Shown piece after piece: positions 32,587 through 41,206 of a DNA stretch of 49,536 bases (position 1 is the stretch's first letter; each line of letters starts with the position of its first letter). Origin of the DNA: Ruminococcaceae bacterium D5 (GTDB taxonomy: Bacteria > Bacillota > Clostridia > Oscillospirales > Ruminococcaceae); contig FORK01000006.1 in NCBI GenBank assembly GCA_900113995.1, positions 1 through 49,536 of the forward strand. Direction: 5' to 3'. Both the position numbers and the translations under genes were made by a program. The notes beneath the pieces are model-generated. The model did not search any database. It saw nothing but the letters and a program-made list of their open reading frames with translations, and was not told where the DNA came from.

Positions 32587-34026
32587 TTAATACGCCTTGC
32601 CCCAGATCACCATTTCCTTGGCGGGCTTGCCGCAGATCGGACAGACATCCGAAAGATGCTCCTGCTCGAACGGCATGCAGCGGGAGGAAAGCCCCGCCTG
32701 ATCCTTCATCGCCATCTCGCACGCAAGATCGCCGCACCACATCGTCTTGAGGAAGCCGCTCTGATGCTCGGTGAAGTCCATGATCTCCTCCATGCTGGCA
32801 GCGGTAAAGGTGCGCCTTTCGCGGTTTTCGAGCGCGATCTGATAGATCCCGTCCCGGACCTTTTGCAGCAGGCCGGGAATTTCCGTCCCGATATTTTCCA
32901 GCGGAATAAAATGCTTCTCGCGGTTGTGGCGGGTCACCACCACGCACTGGCCCTTCTCGATATCCTTGGGGCCCAGCTCGATCCGCAGCGGAACGCCCTT
33001 CATCTCATATTCCGCAAATTTCCAGCCGGGGGAATTCTCTGAATCGTCAACCTTCACCCGGCAGACCCCTTTGAGGCGGTCGCGCAGGGCACAGGCGGCG
33101 TCGAGAACCCCTTCCTTATGCTGGGCGACCGGCACGATGACCGCCTGAATCGGAGCGACAGCAGGCGGCAGCACCAGCCCGTTATCGTCGCCGTGGGTCA
33201 TGATAATCGCGCCGATGATGCGGGTGGACATTCCCCATGAGGTCTGATGCGGATACTGCGGCTTGTTGTCGCGCCCCTGGAAGGTGATATCGAAAGCGCG
33301 GGCAAAGCCGTCTCCGAAGTAATGGGAAGTACCCGACTGCAGCGCCTTGCCGTCGTGCATCATCGCCTCGATGGTATAGGTGCGCTCGGCTCCGGCAAAC
33401 TTTTCCTTGTCGGTCTTGCGTCCCCTGACAACCGGAATCGCAAGGAATTCCTCGCAAAGCCTGGCATAGACGTCGAGCTGCTGCTCGGTTTCGCGCATTG
33501 CCTCCTCGGCGGTTTCATGCATGGTGTGGCCCTCCTGCCACCAGAACTCGGTGGTGCGCAGGAAGGGACGGGTGGTCTTTTCCCACCGGCAGACCGAGCA
33601 CCACTGGTTGTAGAGCATCGGCAGGTCGCGGTAGGACTTGATGATCTTGGCATAGTGCTCACAGAACAGCGTCTCGGAGGTCGGGCGGACGCAGAGCCGC
33701 TCCGCAAGCTCCTCGGAGCCGCCGTGGGTCACCCACGCGACCTCGGGGGCAAAGCCCTCGACATGGTCCTTCTCCCGCTGCAAGAGGCTCTCGGGGATGA
33801 ACATCGGCATCATGACGTTTTCATGCCCGGTTTCTTTGAACATGCCGTCGAGCAGGTTGCGGATGTTTTCCCAGATCGCGGTGCCGTAGGGGCGCACGAT
33901 CATGCAGCCGCGCACGCTCGAGTAATCCGCGAGGTCGGCCTTGCGAACGATATCAGTATACCATTTGGCAAAATCGACATCCATCGGGGTGATGTCGTCC
34001 ACCATCTTCTTTTTGTTGTCCGCCAC
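32587..34026 (-). CDS. proS: prolyl-tRNA synthetase, archaeal/eukaryotic-like short type
   Basis: The 479-residue protein is a class II synthetase of the ProRS type 3 (archaeal-like) form, lacking the INS editing domain of bacterial-type ProRS. Motif 2 is seen in [20 protein letters not shown], and [16 protein letters not shown] and [20 protein letters not shown] are characteristic. A C-terminal [11 protein letters not shown] pair of cysteines and a terminal Tyr match the zinc-binding tail of this type. It charges tRNA-Pro. The GTG at 34026 with GGAGG seven bases upstream is the start; upstream in-frame codons lie beyond the promoter. Confidence 0.95.
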   Translation of the reverse strand: MADNKKKMVDDITPMDVDFAKWYTDIVRKADLADYSSVRGCMIVRPYGTAIWENIRNLLDGMFKETGHENVMMPMFIPESLLQREKDHVEGFAPEVAWVTHGGSEELAERLCVRPTSETLFCEHYAKIIKSYRDLPMLYNQWCSVCRWEKTTRPFLRTTEFWWQEGHTMHETAEEAMRETEQQLDVYARLCEEFLAIPVVRGRKTDKEKFAGAERTYTIEAMMHDGKALQSGTSHYFGDGFARAFDITFQGRDNKPQYPHQTSWGMSTRIIGAIIMTHGDDNGLVLPPAVAPIQAVIVPVAQHKEGVLDAACALRDRLKGVCRVKVDDSENSPGWKFAEYEMKGVPLRIELGPKDIEKGQCVVVTRHNREKHFIPLENIGTEIPGLLQKVRDGIYQIALENRERRTFTAASMEEIMDFTEHQSGFLKTMWCGDLACEMAMKDQAGLSSRCMPFEQEHLSDVCPICGKPAKEMVIWGKAY

Positions 34027-34063
34027 GATTTTTCCTCCCTTATCTCGGTCATAGAACCTTATT

Positions 34064-34092
34064 ATTATAATGGGTTCCCCGAAAAAATGCAA
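34064..34092 (-). promoter_or_regulatory. sigma-A promoter of proS
   Basis: On the minus strand TTGCAT (complement of 34087-34092) and TATAAT (complement of 34064-34069) are 17 bases apart, about 30 bases upstream of the GTG start. No T-box leader is visible in this short 5' region. Confidence 0.8.
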
Positions 34093-34229
34093 GAAAAAGC
34101 GGTATTTGTCTCTGTTGCAGACCGGTGTATCCGGAAAATCTCCGGCGGTTTCACCGGCAGCCCCGCCGGCGGACCGTTCCGCCATATGACAGGATAAAAT
34201 CTGCAAACCGGAATGCGTTCCCACAGGCA

Positions 34230-34574
34230 TCATTTTCTGAGCATATCAACCGCATGACCTGTAATACCGGCTAAATCTTCCCGCTCACAGGTAAAAAAAT
34301 GATATTTCAAGTATAATTCAAAGGTATCGTCGTCCATCGCGTCGATGGCTTCCCGCATGAATAGCGCGCAGCCGTCTATCGCAGCATAATGCAGTCTGGT
34401 TACGGGCAGCGCACGCACCAAATCATCTATGTCTTCTTTGCGGACAAACTCAAATATGTATTTCTCAACGTAACGCATCGTTGTGAGAAACTCAACGGAG
34501 CCATGCTTTGATGCCAAGCGGCTATCCTCATCGTAGTTGTTGTAAAATTCGCTCAAATACTGACTGATTTCCAT
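34230..34574 (-). pseudogene. class I SAM methyltransferase with the central domain deleted
   Basis: The 114-codon frame has a good ATG (34574) and AAGGA. The first 40 residues, MEISQYLSEFYNNYDEDSRL to MRYVEKY, match the N-terminus of a Firmicute methyltransferase family of about 260 residues. The last 75, with RLHYAAIDGCALFMREAIDA and FELYLKYHFFTCERED, match its C-terminus. The SAM-binding motifs (ILEIGAGTGRYS-type) that belong between them are absent, and the join EKY-IFEF stays in frame. It is translatable but should not bind SAM. The function, if any, is unknown. Confidence 0.75.
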
Positions 34575-34865
34575 AATACATTCCTTCTCAAGGACGATCT
34601 GCCCCGTCCGGCGGCGGCAGCGGCGATCCGGCAGGAGGTTGAAGCCTGCAAGGCCTCGCTTGAGCGCAAGGGAATCCGCTGCAAAACATGCAGCGAGCAG
34701 GGCCGGCGGCTCGGCCCTGCTCGGGATCAAGATGCAGTATAACGGCCATGCGGTCGGCCCCTATCCCGGCTCCCGTCCGGAAACGAAAATGCGGCGCGCT
34801 CATAGGCTTCCTTCGGAGCCTCGGGCGTGCCGCATTGTACTTTTCCCGTTTTGGCGGCGGGAAGC

Positions 34866-35096
34866 TTAGTTTGCGTTCTCTTCAATATAATGGACAATGT
34901 CTCCGACCGTCTTGATACCCTCGATCGCCTCGTCCGGGATCTCGGTGTCGAACTCATCTTCCAGGCTCATCACCAGATCAACGATATCCAGCGAATCGGC
35001 GCCAAGATCTTCGACGATCGACGAATCGGCGGTAATTGAATCCTCATCGATATCAAGCTGTTCCGCGAGGATGCCCTTTACCTTCTCAAAAATCAC
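34866..35096 (-). CDS. acpP: acyl carrier protein
   Basis: The 76-residue acidic protein has the ACP pattern with the phosphopantetheine-accepting Ser in [20 protein letters not shown] near residue 37. The GTG at 35096 has AGGAGG seven bases before it. It carries acyl chains for fatty acid synthesis. No fab genes are adjacent. Its promoter contains an unusual dyad between the -35 and -10 elements. Confidence 0.95.
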   Translation of the reverse strand: MIFEKVKGILAEQLDIDEDSITADSSIVEDLGADSLDIVDLVMSLEDEFDTEIPDEAIEGIKTVGDIVHYIEENAN

Positions 35097-35161
35097 TGTG
35101 GTTCCTCCTTTTGGATTTACGGCGCTGTTTGATCTCATGCGTCCGCGATTGTACGACAACA

Positions 35162-35190
35162 ATCATAGCGGTTTTTAGACCGCTTGACAA
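35162..35190 (-). promoter_or_regulatory. ACP promoter with an inverted repeat filling the spacer
   Basis: On the minus strand TTGTCA (complement of 35185-35190) and TATGAT (complement of 35162-35167) are 17 bases apart. The spacer region is the dyad AGCGGT-N6-ACCGCT (35167-35184), so a repressor bound there would block polymerase. It does not resemble the published FapR site. Confidence 0.72.
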
Positions 35191-35335
35191 GTGGGAAAAT
35201 GCAAAATAGGAGATAAAATTCATCAGCCTTTTCGAGAAAATTGCCAAAAATCCCCCCAAATCCGATCGCGCGGATGTCCCCAGCGTCGAACCCGCGGGAG
35301 TGTAAGAATCTTTTGCGCTGGTTCTTCTCCATTTT

Positions 35336-35376
35336 GCAAACATACGTTTGCATTTTGAGAACGGATGTGCTATACT
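35336..35376 (+). promoter_or_regulatory. LexA box and sigma-A promoter of lexA
   Basis: GCAAAC-ATAC-GTTTGC at 35336-35351 is a perfect dyad resembling the Gram-positive SOS box (CGAAC-N4-GTTCG type, with A/T changes). TTGCAT at 35348-35353 and TATACT at 35371-35376 are 17 bases apart, so the box overlaps the -35. This is standard lexA autoregulation. Confidence 0.8.
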
Positions 35377-35414
35377 GATTCCAATTAAATGACGCCGAAG
35401 GAGGCCGCCAGCAC

Positions 35415-36005
35415 ATGGAACAGCTCAGCGACAAGGAACGGACTCTGCTTGCCTATATCAAGGAACGCCTTGCCGATCAGATTCCCCCCACCGTGCGGGA
35501 AATCTGCCGGGATTTGCAGATCAAATCCACCTCCTCCGCCCACCGCTATCTGAAAAGCCTGGAAGCAAAGGGCTACATCAGCATGGGGGACAACGAAAAC
35601 CGGACGATCCGCCTCTCCCGGTCGGAACGGGTCGCGCAGGTACCGGTGCTCGGCACCGTCACCGCGGGACAGCCGATCCTCGCGTTTGAGGAGGTCACCG
35701 ATTATCTTCCCTTTGCGGCTGCCGGGGAGAATCCCGCCAACCTTTTCGCATTGAAGGTGCGGGGCGAATCGATGATCGAAGCCGCGATTCTCGACGGGGA
35801 TCTTGTAGTGGTCCGCCAGTGCCCCACCGTCGAAAACGGGGCGATTGCCGTTGCGCTTGTGGAAGACGAAGCGACGGTGAAGCGCTTTTACAAGGAAAAC
35901 GGTCATTACCGCCTTCAGCCCGAGAACAGCAGCATGGAGCCGATCATCGTCGACCGCTGCAAAATTCTCGGCCGGGTCATTGCGGTGGTGCGCACCCTCT
36001 CGTGA
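35415..36005 (+). CDS. lexA: LexA repressor
   Basis: The 196-residue protein has an N-terminal winged helix (PTVREICRDLQIKSTSSAHR) and a C-terminal S24 peptidase domain. The self-cleavage Ala-Gly is in LGTVTAGQP near residue 86, the catalytic Ser in VRGESMIEA near 120, and Lys in EATVKRFYKE near 157. It represses SOS genes until RecA filaments trigger cleavage. A LexA-type dyad lies over its own promoter. Confidence 0.95.
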   Translation: MEQLSDKERTLLAYIKERLADQIPPTVREICRDLQIKSTSSAHRYLKSLEAKGYISMGDNENRTIRLSRSERVAQVPVLGTVTAGQPILAFEEVTDYLPFAAAGENPANLFALKVRGESMIEAAILDGDLVVVRQCPTVENGAIAVALVEDEATVKRFYKENGHYRLQPENSSMEPIIVDRCKILGRVIAVVRTLS

Positions 36006-36038
36006 ACAGCGGACTCCAGAGGCCGCGCCGCAGGGCAC

Positions 36039-36431
36039 TCAGTCCCTGCGGTAACCGGTCACACTCATTCGGGCCGTCAGATTCCCCGCCTCGTCGGTGA
36101 CTGACACGTCGTAACAACAGGTGCGGCGGGTTTCGCTCACCCGCTCGGCCCGCGCCGTCAGACGGCCGGGCTTCACCGCGTGCAGAAAACTGATCGAATT
36201 CTGAAGCGAAACGGTCGGCACTCCGCTTGCATTTGCCGCCACCGCGAAGGCAAAGTCGGCCAGCGTAAACAGCGCGCCGCCCTGCACCGTCCCGGCGGCG
36301 TTGAGGTACCGCGGGCCAGCGTCCATTTCGACCGTCGCGCCGCCTTCACCGCATTCGGTGATCACCGCGCCCATCTCCGCCGCAAAGCGGTCCGCTTCAA
36401 AAAATTCCCGCAGCTCTTCGATTGTCTTCAA
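36039..36431 (-). CDS. PaaI-type hotdog thioesterase
   Basis: The 130-residue protein has the hotdog-fold thioesterase pattern: GPRYLNAAGTVQGGALFTLA, with the catalytic-type Asn/Gly and the long central helix, then VSLQNSISFLHAVKPGRLTA. PaaI-like enzymes hydrolyse acyl- or phenylacetyl-CoA thioesters. The start is probably TTG at 36431; an in-frame ATG at 36482 would overlap the divergent glycosylase gene. Substrate unknown. Confidence 0.82.
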   Translation of the reverse strand: MKTIEELREFFEADRFAAEMGAVITECGEGGATVEMDAGPRYLNAAGTVQGGALFTLADFAFAVAANASGVPTVSLQNSISFLHAVKPGRLTARAERVSETRRTCCYDVSVTDEAGNLTARMSVTGYRRD

Positions 36432-36458
36432 GAACGATTCATTCCTTTCGGAGGATTT

Positions 36459-36962
36459 ATGGTACGTGAAACGATCCGGCATCCTCTCGGGCCGGTTTTT
36501 GATTCCCGCTCAAGGGTGCTGATTCTGGGCACCATGCCCTCCCCTGCCTCGCGGGCGGGGGATTTTTATTATCTGCATCCGCAAAACCGCTTCTGGCCGG
36601 CGCTCGCCGCCCTCTTCGGCGAGGAGCCTCCGGCGGACAACAGTGCGCGGCGCGCCTTCGCCCTGCGGCACCGCATCGCTCTCTGGGACGTGCTTGCGCG
36701 CTGCAGCATCGAGGGCGCCGGAGATGCGAGCATCCGTGAACCGGAGGGCAACGATATTGCAGGGCTGATCAAAAAGGCTCCGATTCGGGCGGTTTTTGCC
36801 ACCGGACAGACAGCCGGACGGCTCTATCACCGGCTCTGTGAACCGGCGGCCGGTATTCCAGCCGTCGTTCTGCCCTCCCCCAGCGCGGCCAACTGCGCCA
36901 TGCGTCTGGAAACGCTCATCGAGCGTTATCGGGTGATCCTTCCGTATCTCACCGGACCGTAA
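36459..36962 (+). CDS. DNA-deoxyinosine glycosylase (uracil-DNA glycosylase superfamily)
   Basis: The 167-residue protein matches the deoxyinosine glycosylase branch: RVLILGTMPSPASRAGDFYY, HPQNRFWPALAALFGEE, then ALWDVLARCSIEGAGDASI and VLPSPSAANC. It removes hypoxanthine (deaminated adenine) from DNA to start base-excision repair. GGAGG is four bases before the ATG. It diverges from the thioesterase and ends at an inverted repeat with a T run. Confidence 0.88.
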   Translation: MVRETIRHPLGPVFDSRSRVLILGTMPSPASRAGDFYYLHPQNRFWPALAALFGEEPPADNSARRAFALRHRIALWDVLARCSIEGAGDASIREPEGNDIAGLIKKAPIRAVFATGQTAGRLYHRLCEPAAGIPAVVLPSPSAANCAMRLETLIERYRVILPYLTGP

Positions 36963-36978
36963 TCCAATTCGGGAAAGG

Positions 36979-37052
36979 GGCCCTCCGGGCCAGTCCAGCC
37001 GACCGCGCCATGCGTCCGGGGCCGACCGCCGGACGCCGCCGGAGGGCCTTTT
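36979..37052 (+). terminator. long-loop terminator after the glycosylase gene
   Basis: GGCCCTCCGG at 36979-36988 pairs with CCGGAGGGCC at 37039-37048, followed by TTTT; the 50-base loop holds a smaller hairpin with TCCGG and CCGGA arms. It ends the plus-strand glycosylase transcript just before the convergent Sir2 gene. Confidence 0.6.
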
Positions 37053-37057
37053 GCACT

Positions 37058-37780
37058 TCACCGGACCGTAATCCGGGAGAGGACCTCTCCAATCGGTCTG
37101 GCAATGACAAGCGCCGCCCGTCCGTCGTAGGCGGTGGCACTCTTGTTGATGAGCACCACCGGCGCGCGGGTATAGTCGAGCAGCCCCGCCGCAGGATAGA
37201 CGACCAGGCTGGTGCCGCCGACAATCACAAGGTCGGCGGCGGAAAGGGCGCGCACTGCGCCGTCGACCGTGTCGCTGTCGAGCGCTTCCTCATAAAGGAC
37301 AACGTCCGGTTTAATGATTCCCCCGCAGGAACAGCGCGGCACACCGGGCAGGGCAAGCAGCTCTTCCTTGGTATAAAATTTTCCGCATTTCATGCAGAAA
37401 TTGCGCAGAGTCGAACCATGCAGTTCGTAGACGATCCTGCTTCCCGCCATCTGGTGAAGCCCGTCGATGTTCTGGGTAATAACCGCCGTCAGCCGCCCCG
37501 CGGCTTCCAGCTCGGCGAGCTTGCGGTGGGCGGCGTTGGGCCGGGCTTCGGGCCAGACCATCTTTTCCCGGTAAAAGCGGTAAAAGCCCTCGGGATTCCG
37601 CATAAAGTAGCTGTGGCTGAGAATCGTCTCGGGCGGCAGGTCGAATCTCTGATGGTAAAGCCCGTCGACACTGCGGAAATCCGGGATTCCGGATTCGGTG
37701 CTCACCCCCGCGCCGCCGAAAAATACGATGCGGCGGCTCTCATCGACCATCTGCTGAAGCCTTTTTTCCTGATCTTCCAC
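37058..37780 (-). CDS. Sir2-family NAD-dependent protein deacylase
   Basis: The protein has the sirtuin NAD-binding GAGVSTESGIPDFRS, the TQNIDGLHQMAG block, catalytic His in YELHGS, zinc ligands CMKCG and CSCGG, PDVVLYEE and VGGTSLVVYPAAGL. It removes acyl groups from lysine using NAD. The GTG at 37780 has GGAGG about ten bases upstream; a GTG at 37789 overlaps the DUF1653 stop but sits too close to the site. The DUF1653 gene is directly upstream and probably coupled. Confidence 0.93.
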   Translation of the reverse strand: MEDQEKRLQQMVDESRRIVFFGGAGVSTESGIPDFRSVDGLYHQRFDLPPETILSHSYFMRNPEGFYRFYREKMVWPEARPNAAHRKLAELEAAGRLTAVITQNIDGLHQMAGSRIVYELHGSTLRNFCMKCGKFYTKEELLALPGVPRCSCGGIIKPDVVLYEEALDSDTVDGAVRALSAADLVIVGGTSLVVYPAAGLLDYTRAPVVLINKSATAYDGRAALVIARPIGEVLSRITVR

Positions 37781-37785
37781 TTGAT

Positions 37786-38010
37786 TCACTCCTCCACCGG
37801 GGTAAAGCGGCGGAAGCTTTTCCCGTCGCGCACCACCGTTTCATTCCACATCGACGCAGGGCGCACCCACACCCCGCCCTCGCCGTAGAGGGCGCGGTAA
37901 ACAACCATCGGCTCGAGCGTCTCGCTGTGGCGGGCCACAAAAAGCACTTCGTATTCGTTTCCCTTAAAGTGGCGGTAGCGTCCCGGCCTGATCTGGTCCG
38001 GCTGTTCCAT
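37786..38010 (-). CDS. DUF1653-domain protein
   Basis: The 74-residue protein is a stand-alone DUF1653 domain: IRPGRYRHFKGNEYEVLFVA, MVVYRALYGEGGVWVRPASM, with the conserved RHFKG and V-W-RP elements. No biochemical role is established for the domain, though the SH3-like pattern suggests a binding module. The ATG at 38010 follows AGGGGAG. It overlaps the region where Sir2 translation starts. Confidence 0.88.
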   Translation of the reverse strand: MEQPDQIRPGRYRHFKGNEYEVLFVARHSETLEPMVVYRALYGEGGVWVRPASMWNETVVRDGKSFRRFTPVEE

Positions 38011-38189
38011 TGCGGCTCCCCTCCCTGTTCGGCTTGCGGCAGAGCGCGGGGCCTGCACACGAAGCTCCGCTTTGTCCTGCTTACGAAATCAGTATAGCAC
38101 AACCTGTCCAATGGTGCTATGATAGACGGGAGAAATCTTCCTTCGTTTTTTGCGCCGTCAAAACCAATTCCGAAAGGAACGTGAAAAAG

Positions 38190-39362
38190 ATGTCCACACG
38201 TCTTCTCTACCGCGAGGAACCCTACCGCGCCGAATTTTCCGCGAGGGTCCTTTGCTGTGAGCCCGCCGGAGACGGACAGTTCCGTATCCTGCTCAACCAG
38301 ACCTGCTTCTATCCCGAAGGAGGCGGTCAGCCCGCCGATACCGGAATGCTCGATCAGGCTCCGGTTCTCGACGTCCATGAGCGGGGCGGCGAGGTTTGGC
38401 ACACTACGACGGCCCCGCTCGATCCAGGGCAGACGGTTGTCGGCCGAATCGACTGGCGCCGCAGGTTCTCGCTGATGCAGCACCATACCGCCGAGCATAT
38501 TGTCTCCGGCATCGTCCACGGTCTCTACAAGCTCGACAACGTCGGATTTCATATGGGCAGCGCCATGGTCACGATCGATTTTAACGGGGAGCTTGACCGC
38601 GAGGCGCTGGAAAAGGCCGAAACGCTTGCCAATCGCGCCGTTTTCAGCAATATTCCGGTGGAGGTCTCTTACCCCCCGGAAAAGGAGCTGGAAGCGATGA
38701 GCTTCCGCAGCAAAAAGGCCCTTTCCTCGCTCGAGGGCGGGATCCGGATTGTTACGGTACCGGGCGCCGACTGCTGCGCCTGCTGCGGAATCCATGTTGC
38801 CCGTACCGGTGAAATCGGCTGCATCAAGCTGCTCGCTCCCCAGCGCTACAAAGGCGGCGTGCGGGTCGGCCTGCTCTGCGGCGAGGCGGCTCTCGCCGAT
38901 TACCGAGAAAAGGAAACGCAGGTGACCTCCGTTTCCCAGATGCTTTCGGTCAAGCAGCCGGAAGCCGCCGACGCGGTGCGCCGCCTCCTCGCCCAAAACG
39001 AGGAGCTGCGGCTTTCCCTTTCGGACGCGAAAAGGCAGCTCTTTGCCCTGCGCGCCGCGCAGTACGCCGGGCAATCCCGCGTCTGCCTTCTGGACCCGCA
39101 GCTCTCCCCGGGGGAGCTGCGGCTTCAGGCGGCGGCTCTGCTGGAGGCGGGAGAACTTCCCCGCCTCGCCCTCGTGCTCTCAGGGGAGGAGGGGAACTTC
39201 CGCTACGCCCTCGGCGCAGCCGGTTCCGATGCGCGGGCTCTCTCCCGGGCGCTGCATCAGGCCCTCGGCGGAAAAGGCGGGGGCAGCGCCGAATTCGCAC
39301 AGGGCGCTTTCCCCGCATCCGCCGCCGAAATCGAGGCCGCCTTTGTTTCCCTGCCCCTCTGA
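38190..39362 (+). CDS. AlaX-like alanyl-tRNA editing protein with DHHA1-type C-terminus
   Basis: The 390-residue protein resembles the editing half of alanyl-tRNA synthetase. It has TCFYPEGGGQPADTG, zinc ligands in MQHHTAEHIVSGI (HxxxH) and CCACCGIHVARTGEIG (CxxxH), a helical segment, and a C-terminal DHHA1-like region ending in GGKGGGSAEFAQGA. Such proteins hydrolyse Ser- or Gly-mischarged tRNA-Ala. There is no aminoacylation domain. The ATG at 38190 has AAAGGA 11 bases upstream. Confidence 0.92.
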   Translation: MSTRLLYREEPYRAEFSARVLCCEPAGDGQFRILLNQTCFYPEGGGQPADTGMLDQAPVLDVHERGGEVWHTTTAPLDPGQTVVGRIDWRRRFSLMQHHTAEHIVSGIVHGLYKLDNVGFHMGSAMVTIDFNGELDREALEKAETLANRAVFSNIPVEVSYPPEKELEAMSFRSKKALSSLEGGIRIVTVPGADCCACCGIHVARTGEIGCIKLLAPQRYKGGVRVGLLCGEAALADYREKETQVTSVSQMLSVKQPEAADAVRRLLAQNEELRLSLSDAKRQLFALRAAQYAGQSRVCLLDPQLSPGELRLQAAALLEAGELPRLALVLSGEEGNFRYALGAAGSDARALSRALHQALGGKGGGSAEFAQGAFPASAAEIEAAFVSLPL

Positions 39363-39578
39363 GCGAAAAAGGACAGCGGGCGGCACATCCGAACGAAAGG
39401 GGTTCCGCGGGCGGCGAATCATTTTGATTTTCATCATACGCGCTGCTGCGGTACGGCAGCGGTTTGATTCCACTCCTTTGCTCCTTTCTGATTTATTGTT
39501 GCCTCGCTGCACCTTTCCTTGCCGGCAAAATCCGTTCCATTGCCCGGCAGCGCAGCGGGTGATGATCCTATGCACAAA

Positions 39579-39610
39579 GCAGCAGGCCCGCGGATCCGCG
39601 GGCCTGCTGC
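39579..39610. terminator. 32-base perfect palindrome ending the lipoprotein operon
   Basis: GCAGCAGGCCCGCGGATCCG and its continuation to 39610 are fully self-complementary around GGATCC. On the minus strand it follows the duplicated 3' end of the membrane protein gene, with TTTGTG after it. It probably terminates that transcript. The stretch 39363-39578 shows no gene. Confidence 0.65.
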
Positions 39611-39624
39611 TCATCTATGGAATC

Positions 39625-39882
39625 GGTTTTGTTACCCGACCTCAAACGGGGCGGCGAGGCGGTGATCCTCCCCCTGACGGTCGGTCAGCCGCACCGTCAA
39701 ACGGTAGCTGCCGGGCATCAGGCGGGTTCCATGGCCCGCGCATTGATGGAACTGGTTTTGTTACCCGACCTCAAACGGGGCGGCGAGGCGGTGATCCTCC
39801 CCCTGACGGTCGGTCAGCCGCACCGTCAAACGGTAGCTGCCGGGCATCAGGCGGGTTCCATAGCCCGCGTATTTCTGGACAA
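39625..39882. repeat. 129-bp tandem duplication at a gene's 3' end
   Basis: Bases from 39625 and from 39754 repeat with a 129-base offset; about 100 bases are identical (including GGTTTTGTTACCCGACCTC and CAGCCGCACCGTCAAACGG) and the last 25 diverge. The unit covers the last 40-odd codons and stop of the minus-strand gene at 39761-40258, so a second, untranslated copy of the gene end lies downstream of the stop. Confidence 0.92.
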
Positions 39883-40258
39883 GGCTGCCATAAAAACCGC
39901 TGTTTCCCGCTCCGCCCAGTTCAAAAGAAACGGGGTTGAACGTTGCCCGGCGGCAGGACAGCCGGTGCCACACGCCATCCGAGAGCATCTCGAGCTGCTC
40001 GAAGGCGGATTCTTCATCCGACGCCACACAGACCTCTTTGGAATCAATTTCAATGCCATAGCGCAGCGTATAGCCCCGAAACGGGGACCAGACGGGTTCT
40101 TCGATGGAGAGGGTAAAACCGCTCAGCTCGTTGACCGGATAGAGCGCCAGCTCCCCGAGGGACGGATATTCGGCCGTCGCCGACAAAATCAGTCGGGCCG
40201 CGCCCCAGCCGAGCGCCAGCACCACTGCAAAAATGACCCAGCCGCAGCAGTGCTTCAC
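39761..40258 (-). CDS. membrane-anchored extracytoplasmic protein of unknown function
   Basis: The 165-residue protein starts with a short basic N-terminus and a single hydrophobic segment (WVIFAVVLALGWGAARLILS). It continues as a soluble, probably beta-rich domain ending MPGSYRLTVRLTDRQGEDHR plus a few residues. The end looks like an immunoglobulin-like or bacterial Ig fold, similar to proteins with a LPGSYRL-type strand, but I recognise no family. The GTG at 40258 follows GGAGG. It lies 17 bases downstream of a lipoprotein gene. Its 3' end has been tandemly duplicated. Confidence 0.7.
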   Translation of the reverse strand: MKHCCGWVIFAVVLALGWGAARLILSATAEYPSLGELALYPVNELSGFTLSIEEPVWSPFRGYTLRYGIEIDSKEVCVASDEESAFEQLEMLSDGVWHRLSCRRATFNPVSFELGGAGNSGFYGSLVQKYAGYGTRLMPGSYRLTVRLTDRQGEDHRLAAPFEVG

Positions 40259-40275
40259 GCCGCGTCCCTCCCCCT

Positions 40276-41004
40276 TCAAATCTTAATCGCCGCGCGGACC
40301 ACCCCGCCGTCCTCCTGCGGGGCCGCAAAGACAGCCACAACATTGGAGCCGTCAAGGTAGTAGGAGGCATCCAGCACCGTCTGCGGGTCGCCGTAATCGC
40401 TTTTCAGCAGCCGGCCGCAGAGAGATTCCGAGCCCTGCGCAGTCAGGTAGGCCCGCTGCGCCTCCGAGGCGTCCCCCTCCTCCAGCAGCTCGGCCGAAGG
40501 GCCGTCCAGCAGGAGGACCGACAGCGCCTCCGGCTCGATAAAACTGTCGAGTCCCGCAGCGCCTCCGGTCGCGGAGTCAAAGGTCATCCCCCAGCCGAAG
40601 CGCCGTTCGTCCTCTCCGGCGACGGCCGAAAAGGAAATGGAAAACCAGGTTCCGTCGTTGCGGGTGACCTTGCTTTCCAGCGTGATGGCGGGTGCGGCGC
40701 CGTCCTGGGCGAGCAGCTCCGGAAGCTGCTTCACCATCCCGCGGATCGAACGGGAAATCCTCTTGACCGCCTTTTCCTGTGCTTCGCCTGCGGCGGCCGG
40801 AACCTGATAGCTTCCTTCGATTCCGTCGGCGGTCAGTTCCTCCAGCTCATAGACCGCGCCAGCCTGCTCCGGCCTGCTGCTTTGGGCCTGCGGGGCGGAG
40901 GACTTGTCCGCGCGTGAGAGCGAAGCCTCGAATCCCTCGCGGGAACAGCCTGCCAGAAGGAACATGGCGGCAAGCAGCAGGGCAAGCGGACGGTTACGGT
41001 TCAT
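40276..41004 (-). CDS. lipoprotein, possibly RsiV/DUF3298-like
   Basis: A 242-residue protein starts at an ATG (41004) with GGAGGAG seven bases upstream, and has a signal with lipobox LLAGC, then a Ser/Gln-rich linker. The mature domain (ESKVTRNDGTWFSISFSAVA, GWGMTFDSATG, SFIEPEALSVLLLDG) resembles the DUF4163/DUF3298 layout of extracytoplasmic anti-sigma regions, but no transmembrane anti-sigma part is present. It is encoded with the following membrane-anchored protein. Role unknown. Confidence 0.75.
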   Translation of the reverse strand: MNRNRPLALLLAAMFLLAGCSREGFEASLSRADKSSAPQAQSSRPEQAGAVYELEELTADGIEGSYQVPAAAGEAQEKAVKRISRSIRGMVKQLPELLAQDGAAPAITLESKVTRNDGTWFSISFSAVAGEDERRFGWGMTFDSATGGAAGLDSFIEPEALSVLLLDGPSAELLEEGDASEAQRAYLTAQGSESLCGRLLKSDYGDPQTVLDASYYLDGSNVVAVFAAPQEDGGVVRAAIKI

Positions 41005-41206
41005 GGAAGTTCTCCTCCTCCGGGTATTATGCTGCGCGCGGGGAAAGCCCCGCGGCAAAAATCGGGCTTTTTTGATATTGTACCACATTTTCCGCACCGG
41101 GAACAGCCCTGCCGCTTCCGGGAAAAAATGTTTACAAATCGGCGGACGGCAAAGCGAAGGCCTGGCGCGTCAGCATCCCCCACAGCCCCCGCATAAGAAT
41201 GGTTTT

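Noticed and set aside
34027-34092. T-box riboswitch in front of proS
   Set aside because: The leader between the promoter and the GTG is only about 30 bases, too short for a T-box.
34583-34743. Plus-strand frame reading IRQEVEACKASLERKGIRCK upstream of the methyltransferase remnant
   Set aside because: It looks helical and could be the tail of a lost gene, but it has no start and matches no family I can name, so it is not annotated.
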